From assembly GCA_030587525.1 (NCBI GenBank), contig JAUQYW010000630.1, positions 1 through 9,344 of the forward strand: DNA of 9,344 nucleotides, read 5' to 3'. Shown piece by piece: positions 1 to 5,893 of the stretch. A model generated the notes under the pieces. It was not told the origin of the DNA. It did not search any database and worked only from the letters and a program-made list of their open reading frames with translations. Each line of letters opens with the position of its first letter. Positions within the stretch are counted from its first letter, which is position 1. Position numbers and translations under genes: made by a program. The stretch comes from Candidatus Sigynarchaeota archaeon (GTDB lineage Archaea > Asgardarchaeota > Lokiarchaeia > Sigynarchaeales > Sigynarchaeaceae).

Positions 1-1
1 C

Positions 2-394
2 CGGCAGCGGAAGCCGGCGCCCCAGCTGCCATTCCCGCGAAAAAACGACATCCCCCTAAAGCCCAAGCCCGCGGCCAAGGCTGCAAAAAGACCCAGCGAC
101 GAAATGGACGAGCTGGTGGGTAATTACGCTGAAATCATCAAGAAAGCCCGGGGGGACATGAAAATCGAAGATTTTGCATCGAGCTTGAATGAAAAAGCAT
201 CCGTCCTCCAAAAGGTGGAAAGTGGTAAGCTCAAGCCCACGATGAAACTAGCAAGGCGGATCGAAAAACGATACCGCGTGAAACTGGTGGAACACAAGGA
301 GGAAGCAGAAGATATCGACGACGTCGTTTGGAAACAAGAAGGAAAAAAGGATTATTCACCGACGCTCGGTGATTTTATCAAGAAAGATGATTAG
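2..394 (+). CDS. Multiprotein bridging factor 1 (MBF1) homolog, 5'-truncated by window edge
   Basis: The frame is open from the left edge, so the N-terminus, where archaeal MBF1 carries a zinc ribbon, lies outside the window. The visible part starts with a basic, Pro/Ala/Lys-rich linker (to about position 100). A helix-turn-helix of the Cro/C1 XRE class follows, from NYAEIIKKAR through FASSLNEKASVLQKVESGKL to the RRIEKRYRVKLVE helix. It ends in an acidic stretch and the tail TLGDFIKKDD, which resembles the LGDxIKxK ending common in archaeal MBF1. In eukaryotes MBF1/EDF1 bridges activators and TBP and also binds collided ribosomes; archaeal MBF1 associates with ribosomes. The ATG at 104 is internal to the domain and is not the true start. 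The next gene follows 29 bp downstream on the same strand. Family assignment is confident; the cellular role is inferred from homologs. Confidence 0.85.
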   Translation, partial: RQRKPAPQLPFPRKNDIPLKPKPAAKAAKRPSDEMDELVGNYAEIIKKARGDMKIEDFASSLNEKASVLQKVESGKLKPTMKLARRIEKRYRVKLVEHKEEAEDIDDVVWKQEGKKDYSPTLGDFIKKDD

Positions 395-423
395 GTAATC
401 TAAAACCAGCGAAGCGGAACATC

Positions 424-702
424 ATGACTAGAAAAAAAGGCTACATCTTCTTGGAAGTGGGGGGTGCCGAGGACCCGAAAAAAATCTCTTCCAGGATTCA
501 AGAAAAATTCCTAGAAAAAAAGAAAGATTATTCTTGCACGGTCGTCGGAAAATATAATATCGTTGTCGAGAAGTTCATTGATGAATTGACGGAAATCAAG
601 GATTTGCTGGCGAAGATCAGGGACGATGAAAAAATCAAACCGCTCATCATCAAGGCAACGACCTTCATCGGCATCCAGCAGGGAAAAGAAGCCTCGAACT
701 GA
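424..702 (+). CDS. Stand-alone Lrp/AsnC-type ligand-binding (RAM) domain protein
   Basis: A 92-residue protein with no room for a DNA-binding helix-turn-helix. The pattern is a first beta strand (YIFLEVGGAEDP), a helix (KKISSRIQEKFLEK), then the typical V-G-x-Y-[ND] turn (VVGKYNIVVEKFIDE), a second helix (ELTEIKDLLAKIRDDEKIKPL) and a closing strand (IIKATTFIGIQ). This is the alpha/beta sandwich of the Lrp/AsnC C-terminal domain, which binds amino acids or other small effectors and oligomerises. Stand-alone copies are common in archaea and may modify full-length Lrp regulators. The effector cannot be read from the sequence. It lies 29 bp after MBF1 and 6 bp before the glycosyltransferase start, so all three are probably one transcript. 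A weak GCGGA element precedes the ATG. Confidence 0.7.
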   Translation: MTRKKGYIFLEVGGAEDPKKISSRIQEKFLEKKKDYSCTVVGKYNIVVEKFIDELTEIKDLLAKIRDDEKIKPLIIKATTFIGIQQGKEASN

Positions 703-708
703 TGCCCG

Positions 709-1959
709 ATGGCCATCATTCATGCTCCACCGCGATATTATCCCGCCATTTCAGGCGCCGAGTTTTATTTTCAACGAATTTCGGAAATTCTTGGCAAGAA
801 GCTGCAAATCGAGGTTCACTGCACCAATGCACTCGATTACAAGGCGTTCTCGGATCCCTCGGGGAAAGCCGTAACTTCGGCATCGAGCCATGAGATCATT
901 CGTGGCGTTTCGGTTTTCCGGCATCAAATCGATTACGACCAGGGCATCATCGACGAGGAACGGGACCTCTTGGAAAATGCATTGTTACCCGAGCACGACC
1001 CGGGGAAAAAGGATATCTTTATCGATGGTCCGACATCGCGCTCCTTGCGACTCGCCATAGAACAATCGGATGCGACGCTCGTTCACGCGACTTGTTTTCC
1101 CTACGAGAACATCTACACGGCTTTGCGAATCGCAAAAATGAAATCAATCCCTTGCGTGGTCACGCCCTTCATTCACGGAGAAAATCCGCGATACCAGCTC
1201 GATTCGATTAAATTATTGGACCAATTCACCAAAGTCCTGGCATGTTCCAACGCGGAGCGGGAATACCTCGTGCAGCACGGCGTAAGTGCAGGCAAGATCG
1301 ACATCATTACCATGGGCGTTGACATCGAAAAATTCAAGGATGTCTCCACGGCAAAGTTCACCGACACGACTGGCGTGAACCCGGCACGGCATAAGATCGT
1401 GCTGTTCTGCGGCTACAAGAATTATGAAAAGGGCGCGGTGACCTTGCTGAAGTCGATCCCTTCCGTCGTGGCAAGTGTTCCCGAATCTGTATTCGTCATG
1501 ATCGGACCGCCGACGATGCAATACAACATGGAGCTAGCGAATCTCGGTGATCTCAAGAAGCACGTGGTCAACATCAATCCTGCGAGCCTTTCTGGCTATT
1601 TTGATAAGCTCAAGCTCGGGGCATTCAAGGCTTGCCACGTCTATGCCATGCCTTCGAGAAGCGAGGCCTACGGGATAGCATATCTCGAAGCCTTCTCGTG
1701 CAAAAAGCCGGTCATCACGTCAAACATCCCGGCCATGCAAGAGCTGTTTCATGAAGGTGTAGAAGGATTGCACGTGAAATTCGACGACCCGAACGATCTC
1801 GCCGAAAAACTCATATTCTTTTTGACGCATGAAAGGGAACGGGACGAGATAGGCAGGAACGGGTACGAAAAAATTGCACGCGAAGGCCTGACCTGGAAGG
1901 AAGTCGCGAGGAAAATTTCGATGCTTTACACGGAAGCCTTGTCGGGCCGCCACGGTTGA
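709..1959 (+). CDS. GT4-family (GT-B fold) glycosyltransferase
   Basis: A 416-residue retaining glycosyltransferase of the GT4 type, expected to move a sugar from a nucleotide-sugar donor to a glycan, lipid or other acceptor at the cytoplasmic side. The N-terminal acceptor half begins with a short strand and a glycine turn (PPRYYPAISGAEFYFQRI). The donor half contains the conserved NGVD-like segment (TMGVDIEKF, about 201-209), the strand VLFCGY followed by EKG (231-242), and the diagnostic E-x7-E motif, E319 to E327 in SEAYGIAYLEA. The position after the glycine in the usual GR...KG signature is Tyr236 rather than Arg, with Lys237 next to it. There is no membrane segment or signal peptide. 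The ATG at 709 lies 6 bp after the previous stop, suggesting coupled translation. The 3' end overlaps the convergent NFACT gene by 34 bp. Donor and acceptor are unknown. Confidence 0.85.
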   Translation: MAIIHAPPRYYPAISGAEFYFQRISEILGKKLQIEVHCTNALDYKAFSDPSGKAVTSASSHEIIRGVSVFRHQIDYDQGIIDEERDLLENALLPEHDPGKKDIFIDGPTSRSLRLAIEQSDATLVHATCFPYENIYTALRIAKMKSIPCVVTPFIHGENPRYQLDSIKLLDQFTKVLACSNAEREYLVQHGVSAGKIDIITMGVDIEKFKDVSTAKFTDTTGVNPARHKIVLFCGYKNYEKGAVTLLKSIPSVVASVPESVFVMIGPPTMQYNMELANLGDLKKHVVNINPASLSGYFDKLKLGAFKACHVYAMPSRSEAYGIAYLEAFSCKKPVITSNIPAMQELFHEGVEGLHVKFDDPNDLAEKLIFFLTHERERDEIGRNGYEKIAREGLTWKEVARKISMLYTEALSGRHG

Positions 1960-4079
1960 ATGGAGGAAATACCAGAGGGAAGCCATCCCTGGATCTCCTC
2001 GATATCCACGGGTGCGATCTTGTCCTTGATGCTGGCGTCTATTTTTCCAGTGAACATCTTCCGCAATTCGCTGGCGACGGCACCGGCAGAATCCCCGTCC
2101 TTGGCAGGTTTCAATATCACGAAGAAATCTGCTTGATCCTTGATCGCGGAAACAGGACCGCCGATTATAACCGGGTATACAACCATCGCATCGCGCTCAT
2201 CGTCACTTTGATCATCAGACACGATATCGGTCAAGGAACTTGCATCAAAGCCTCGTTTCAAGCTTTCCTCGCCAACATTTCCCTGGATTATCTTCATTCC
2301 AATTGCTAGCTCCAGCCTTACGCTCTTGAAATGGCTCCGTTCTCCACGGATGATGAATGAGCCTTTCGGGAGAAATTCTCCAGAGGGCGGCGTTTTTGAA
2401 ACCTGCTCGGGCCTGACGGAATAGATATCTGCCGCGTTGACACCGAGTTTCCATGATCGAGAATAAGAAACACCGAATATGGTGGCCTCTTTAATCGTCT
2501 GCTCAGGGATGTCGCTAACGGGGGCATCTGGCTTGTTCTTCACGATCACGACCGGGGCTCCAGGCGCTTCGGAATGGAAAAAAACATCGTTTGGCCTTAC
2601 AAACTTCGAAAACAGAGCCTCGTTCGACCCGGCATCGCGACCACCAAGCACGAGATACCCGTCGGATGAATAAAACCACCGGAATTTTTCAAACCATTCC
2701 CGTTTTCTACGCTTAAATTTTTGTGCTTGCTGCTGTGCTTGTTTCTCGATTTCTTCTTCCTTTTCTTGTTCAACGAGTTTTTTAACGCGTTCTATCGTGC
2801 CTTTCGCGCCAGGAATCTTTCTCTTCGCTTTTTTACTCTTATCATAATAATATTTGTTGATATTTTCAGTCAAGGAGTATCTGATGTCCAAGGGAATAAC
2901 CTTATCTCCGATCTTCACGTTGATAAAAGGCTTTCCCGCATCGACGCTGTCAAAAAGCAATGCCTCCTCCATGCCTTTACTTTTCCCGAGTTCTATCTTT
3001 GCAACGATCTCTTCCCATGCCATGCCTTCTTTACGTACGGAGTAAACGATTTCTAGCAATTTAGTGAGCGGCATATAATACTGATAGAGCAGGTTTCCCA
3101 CGTCTTCGAATTCTTTTGAAGATACTTTCAAATTGTCGAGCTGTTCGATCTGGGAGTTTAAAATGCGCTCGTTCTTGGACAGTTTCTTTTTCTCGGCTTT
3201 TTTCTTCGACCCTTCCTTGCTCAAATCGCGTGAAAAGTATTCGTCTACCGCATGGTTGAACGTGTCGAAGGATTTCACGGGTAATGTCTTGAATTTGGTA
3301 AATGAAAAGGGTTCGACGCTCTCGAGCTGCATGAACTTGTCGTCCTTTCCCACGATTTGAGGTGTGATCTGGCATTTATCCAACTTTTCCTTCAGCATTT
3401 TTGCTGCGTCCAGCAAGTGCAAGGCATTTTCGTTCGATAATTCTTTCGCGGGAAGACTTTTGTCGATGCCACAATCAATGAGCAATTGTTCGGCATACAA
3501 CGCGTTGATGTTGAATTTTACAGTCAAGCACTTTGCTATGTCATCGGTGCTGCTGGCAAAAATATTCCTGAATGCATCGATGCTCGTTTCGAAGATATCC
3601 AGGAAATTCTGGTCGGGAAAGGTGTACTCCTTGTTAGGAAGGACTTGTTCATTTTTCAAGCGCATGTATCGTTTGGCTATCAAGACCGTGTTGTCGGGTT
3701 TCAAGAGCATGAGATTCCCCTTGCCATAAAACTCGATAATCAGCTTTAACTTGCCAACGACTGCATCCAACAGCTCGATCACGACGATGCGGTCGAGATG
3801 TTGGACCTGGTAGATGTCGAGGATCCTGCGATCCTTGATGTGCTTCCGCAAGGACACGCAGAATGGTGGTGGAAACTTTGGCTTCTCGTAGGTGTACTGC
3901 GTCAAGTGCATCCTATTCGGGAATTCTATGAAAAGTTGCTTGTTGGCGTCGCTTCGATAGGTAAGAAGAAATTTATTATCATCAATCTGGTACACGTTTT
4001 TTATATGCTTGCCCGTGATGTCCGGACGAATCTCGGTGATGAGAACGCTTATATCGACGTTATTCAATACTTGTTTCAA
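1926..4079 (-). CDS. rqcH: NFACT-family ribosome quality control protein (RqcH/NEMF/Rqc2/Tae2 homolog)
   Basis: This family binds 60S/50S subunits carrying stalled peptidyl-tRNA and recruits tRNA to extend the nascent chain. I place the start at a TTG (4079) giving MKQVLNNVDISVLITEIRP, which matches family N-termini and has a GGGG element 8 nt upstream. An upstream TTG at 4136 would add 19 residues and overlap the preceding gene. The product is then 717 residues. NFACT-N covers about 1-150 and keeps the Asp-Arg pair essential for tRNA binding (HLDRIVV, D96-R97). A helical and charged coiled-coil middle follows (Lys/Glu-rich around 290-320 and 425-460). NFACT-R is at about 462-590, with WFEKFRWFYSSDGYLVLGG, RDAGSNE and FFHSEAPGAPV. 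The C-terminal part (about 630-717) resembles the NFACT-C domain of eukaryotic NEMF. It is the last gene of the minus-strand run. Confidence 0.93.
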   Translation of the reverse strand: MKQVLNNVDISVLITEIRPDITGKHIKNVYQIDDNKFLLTYRSDANKQLFIEFPNRMHLTQYTYEKPKFPPPFCVSLRKHIKDRRILDIYQVQHLDRIVVIELLDAVVGKLKLIIEFYGKGNLMLLKPDNTVLIAKRYMRLKNEQVLPNKEYTFPDQNFLDIFETSIDAFRNIFASSTDDIAKCLTVKFNINALYAEQLLIDCGIDKSLPAKELSNENALHLLDAAKMLKEKLDKCQITPQIVGKDDKFMQLESVEPFSFTKFKTLPVKSFDTFNHAVDEYFSRDLSKEGSKKKAEKKKLSKNERILNSQIEQLDNLKVSSKEFEDVGNLLYQYYMPLTKLLEIVYSVRKEGMAWEEIVAKIELGKSKGMEEALLFDSVDAGKPFINVKIGDKVIPLDIRYSLTENINKYYYDKSKKAKRKIPGAKGTIERVKKLVEQEKEEEIEKQAQQQAQKFKRRKREWFEKFRWFYSSDGYLVLGGRDAGSNEALFSKFVRPNDVFFHSEAPGAPVVIVKNKPDAPVSDIPEQTIKEATIFGVSYSRSWKLGVNAADIYSVRPEQVSKTPPSGEFLPKGSFIIRGERSHFKSVRLELAIGMKIIQGNVGEESLKRGFDASSLTDIVSDDQSDDERDAMVVYPVIIGGPVSAIKDQADFFVILKPAKDGDSAGAVASELRKMFTGKIDASIKDKIAPVDIEEIQGWLPSGISSIQPWRPDKASV

Positions 4080-4113
4080 GTAAAAAACCCCGGTAGAAAA
4101 AAGAGCATGTGCA

Positions 4114-4542
4114 TCACGTGATAAACGGGTATACAAGGGTAAATACGGTCGTTGACACGAGCATGAACAAGAAGAAAAACGCCCCGATGCCGGTCTTCAG
4201 GATAAACTTGATACCTCCGATTTTCTTCAACGATTCCTTGAGGCTGAGTTTTGCTACCGGCGACGCGCCCTTAATTCCAGGCAAATTCTGCTCGCTTTTC
4301 CGTTCAGTTTCTTCACGGCGGTTTTTCTCCTTTTCGGTCACCCCGAGCCAACCACGCCACAAGCCCAGAATCACGAGGGGGATTGGCAGGCCTAACCATG
4401 TGCCCAACAACCAGAGTAACCGATACAAACCAACATGTATGCCTTGATCGACGAGTGATTGCGGAATCACGAAAATTGAAAGAAGGCCGCAGCTCGAACC
4501 AAGGATGATCTTGAGCCAATATACCTTTTCTTCATCGTCCAT
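4114..4542 (-). CDS. Small integral membrane protein, family not recognised
   Basis: Three hydrophobic segments are visible in a 142-residue product: about 9-28 (WLKIILGSSCGLLSIFVIP), 38-62 (VGLYRLLWLLGTWLGLPIPL onward) and 115-139 (GIGAFFFLFMLVSTTVFTLV). Between the second and third lies a strongly charged loop (EKEKNRREETERKSEQ), which by the positive-inside rule would be cytoplasmic. I use the ATG at 4542; a TTG at 4563 in frame would add seven residues. It lies 34 bp before the NFACT start and about 48 bp after the longin-like gene, so it is probably co-transcribed with both. I do not recognise the family, and any link with ribosome quality control or membrane trafficking is only positional. 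Confidence 0.7.
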   Translation of the reverse strand: MDDEEKVYWLKIILGSSCGLLSIFVIPQSLVDQGIHVGLYRLLWLLGTWLGLPIPLVILGLWRGWLGVTEKEKNRREETERKSEQNLPGIKGASPVAKLSLKESLKKIGGIKFILKTGIGAFFFLFMLVSTTVFTLVYPFIT

Positions 4543-4590
4543 GAATAAACGACCAGGATGCAAGCATGAAACAGTTGAAATAAATTATGA

Positions 4591-4980
4591 TCATGATAAT
4601 GATTCGAGTAATGAAATGAATTTCGCACGGTCTTTTTCGCGCAATTGGTGGCGCTTGTCGGAAGTAAAAATTTCCCAGAATTGATGGACGAATGCATACT
4701 TGATTTCTTCAAGGCGTTGCTTGTCATTTTCCATCGGAAGGGATAAATCAGTGCAAAATGCAAATGTCATTTCGAATTCCAAGGATTTGTCAAACGTGAT
4801 GCGCATGGTCTTGGTCTGGAAAACGTCGGCTCCCTTCCCAGAATATTCGCTTGCCCACGCGTCAATCGCCTTCAAAAACCCGACAACCAGGTCCTCATGA
4901 TCCCTAGAAAACTCGTCATGAGCAAGTTGGAAGAGAACGCTGCCATCCTTATTGTCGAGAATGATGAGCGATTTGATCAC
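4591..4980 (-). CDS. Probable longin-like domain protein (roadblock/longin superfamily)
   Basis: A 129-residue single-domain protein. It opens with a beta hairpin typical of longin folds, IKSLIILDNKDGSVLFQL, similar to the start of sigma/mu adaptin and SNARE longin domains (hydrophobic strand, N-x-x-G turn, strand). A helix with an acidic start follows (EDLVVGFLKAIDAWASEYSG), then three strands (ADVFQTKTMRITF, LEFEMTFAFCTDL) and a long amphipathic helix (RLEEIKYAFVHQFWEIFTSD). The hairpin, helix, three strands, helix order is the profilin-like/longin arrangement. Asgard archaea encode many such proteins, thought to act with small GTPases. The GTG start is only 6 bp after the pyrI stop, with a good ribosome binding site. 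The call is from fold pattern rather than a signature motif; an unrelated sensor domain is possible. Confidence 0.6.
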   Translation of the reverse strand: MIKSLIILDNKDGSVLFQLAHDEFSRDHEDLVVGFLKAIDAWASEYSGKGADVFQTKTMRITFDKSLEFEMTFAFCTDLSLPMENDKQRLEEIKYAFVHQFWEIFTSDKRHQLREKDRAKFISLLESLS

Positions 4981-4985
4981 GCAGT

Positions 4986-4991
4986 ATCACC
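4986..4991 (-). promoter_or_regulatory. Shine-Dalgarno for the longin-like gene, overlapping the pyrI stop
   Basis: On the minus strand GGTGAT lies 5 nt before the GTG start at 4980. It matches the anti-Shine-Dalgarno complement GGAGGTGATC and its TGA is the pyrI stop codon. It supports both the GTG start and translational coupling with pyrI. Confidence 0.65.
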
Positions 4992-5484
4992 GGAAGATCA
5001 GGTTTGCCATGATCTCCTCGCCTTCCATCATGCGACCACAATAATCGCATTTTATTGAAAGCGGTTTCCGATTGATGACCATGAACTTTGTGGTGATCGG
5101 TTCACCGATTTTATTCGTTATGCATATCGGATTTATGCAATGCACGATACCGTTGATTTGATCCGGTATCGAGACATAGGACTTCTGCACGATTTTCATA
5201 TCTTTTATCTTGTTAATCGTGACCTTGGGTGCTATCAATGCAAGCTTGCTGAAATCATCGGCCGATAAAAAAACGTTTTCCAGCTTGATGATGTCCTTTT
5301 TCCCAAGTTTCGACGAAGGGATGTTGATGGCAATGGAAATTGGTTCGCCCGTGGTCTCCGAGATGCCAAGAAGCTTCATCACGGTCAAAGATTTACCAGC
5401 GGGAATGTGATCGATAACGGTACCCTGGACAATCTTACGAACCCGCATCTCTTTTTCAATTGGTGGTTCCGACACGACAATCAC
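4987..5484 (-). CDS. pyrI: Aspartate carbamoyltransferase regulatory subunit
   Basis: PyrI binds nucleotides (CTP/ATP in E. coli) and, through a C-terminal zinc domain, holds the catalytic PyrB trimers in the allosteric holoenzyme of pyrimidine synthesis. The 165 residues align along their length with the E. coli protein: GTVIDHIPAGK (nucleotide-site Asp25-His26), ISIAINIPSSKLGKKDIIKL and EN with the conserved lysines near 63-67, a lysine in VQKSYVSIP (Lys101), and the zinc site C116-x4-C121 ... C146-x2-C149 (HCINPIC and CDYC). The GTG at 5484 is taken as start; an ATG at 5448 (MRVRKIVQGTV) is a plausible shorter start. Unusually, no pyrB lies beside it in this window; its downstream partners are the longin-like, membrane and NFACT genes. 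Confidence 0.95.
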   Translation of the reverse strand: MIVVSEPPIEKEMRVRKIVQGTVIDHIPAGKSLTVMKLLGISETTGEPISIAINIPSSKLGKKDIIKLENVFLSADDFSKLALIAPKVTINKIKDMKIVQKSYVSIPDQINGIVHCINPICITNKIGEPITTKFMVINRKPLSIKCDYCGRMMEGEEIMANLIFR

Positions 5485-5530
5485 GTGAACATTCCATTAA
5501 TAATGGATAATACTGAATAATCAAGTGCCA

Positions 5531-5537
5531 TTAAAAA
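5531..5537 (-). promoter_or_regulatory. Candidate TATA box of the pyrI-to-NFACT operon
   Basis: On the minus strand the sequence reads CTTTTTAATG, with a TTTTTAA core about 50 bp before the pyrI GTG. An archaeal start site about 25 bp downstream would leave a leader of roughly 25 nt. The match is loose, so this is a guess. Confidence 0.35.
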
Positions 5538-5631
5538 GATAGCTGAATCAAGTCATCTTCAAAAGTAATAACGTTTTTTCTAGCATATCCGGTTCATTTC
5601 CAGTGAATCTTGATAGCCGGGAAACCCAGGT

Positions 5632-5640
5632 TCATATAAT
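5632..5640 (+). promoter_or_regulatory. Candidate TATA box of the tRNA-Leu gene
   Basis: TCATATAAT lies about 37 bp before the first tRNA base, allowing a start site a few nucleotides upstream of the mature 5' end. The rest of 5485-5672 is AT-rich divergent spacer with no gene that I can see. Confidence 0.4.
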
Positions 5641-5672
5641 TGCTTGCCATGCCTCGATCTTGAAAAAATCAA

Positions 5673-5804
5673 GCGGGAGTTGCCCAGTCTGGTCAATTTA
5701 AAAATCTTGATGCATCTTGAAAGACCGATTTTTCGAAGACCAAAGGCGCGAGGCTTAGGACCTCGTCTCGTAGGAGTCCGTGGGTTCGAATCCCACCTCC
5801 CGCA
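5673..5804 (+). tRNA. tRNA-Leu (anticodon UAG) with a D-arm intron
   Basis: The acceptor stem GCGGGAG (5673-5679) pairs perfectly with CTCCCGC (5797-5803); the discriminator is A5804 and CCA is not encoded. The anticodon stem is CGAGG/CCTCG around loop CTTAGGA (5754-5760), giving anticodon TAG, which reads CUA leucine codons. A long variable arm (CTC/GAG stem, about 5766-5779) marks a class II tRNA. The T arm is GTGGG TTCGAAT CCCAC (5780-5796). Without the 47-nt intron at 5697-5743 the D arm reads GCCCAGTCTGGTCAAAGGC, the standard tRNA-Leu form, and the mature tRNA is 85 nt. With the intron left in, the D loop is impossibly long. The Roadblock gene follows about 90 bp downstream. Confidence 0.93.
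5697..5743 (+). other. tRNA intron (47 nt) at non-canonical position, between bases 21 and 22
   Basis: GGTC (5691-5694, exon) pairs with GACC (5738-5741, intron end) as the 4-bp central helix of a bulge-helix-bulge. On one side is a 3-nt bulge AAT (5695-5697), on the other AAA (5742-5744). Cutting after the second base of each bulge joins GGTCAA to AGGC and restores the tRNA-Leu D arm. Inside the intron AAAAATC (5700-5706) pairs with GATTTTT (5727-5733), extending the hairpin. The outer helix is irregular, so this is a relaxed form of the motif, the kind usually cut by the broader-specificity archaeal splicing endonucleases. Confidence 0.85.
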
Positions 5805-5856
5805 TTTCTTGCCATTCCTCGCCATATGGATAAAAAGTTAATTAGACGAATACTCT

Positions 5857-5864
5857 CTTATAAC
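5857..5864 (+). promoter_or_regulatory. Candidate TATA box of the Roadblock gene
   Basis: CTTATAAC is centred about 33 bp before the ATG at 5894. A start site 25 bp downstream would fall near 5886, after the alternative GTG at 5885, giving a very short leader and favouring the ATG. Confidence 0.4.
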
Positions 5865-5893
5865 ATCAATAGCGCGAAAAAAACGTGGAAATC

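Noticed and set aside
1213..1521. Minus-strand ORF opposite the glycosyltransferase
   Set aside because: It is a shadow of a well-supported gene with low-complexity, Arg/His-rich translation.
2721..3056. Plus-strand Phe/Leu-rich ORF resembling a membrane protein
   Set aside because: It is antisense to the charged coiled coil of NFACT; Lys/Glu codons read backwards give Phe/Leu.
4080..4136. Longer NFACT start at the TTG 4136
   Set aside because: It would overlap the membrane protein gene, and the first 19 residues do not look like the family N-terminus.
5580..5841. ORFs on both strands across the tRNA region
   Set aside because: They read through the tRNA-Leu gene and its intron and have no protein-like composition.
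5805..5893. Possible integration site at the tRNA-Leu 3' end
   Set aside because: I found no direct repeat of the tRNA end, no integrase and no element-like genes nearby.
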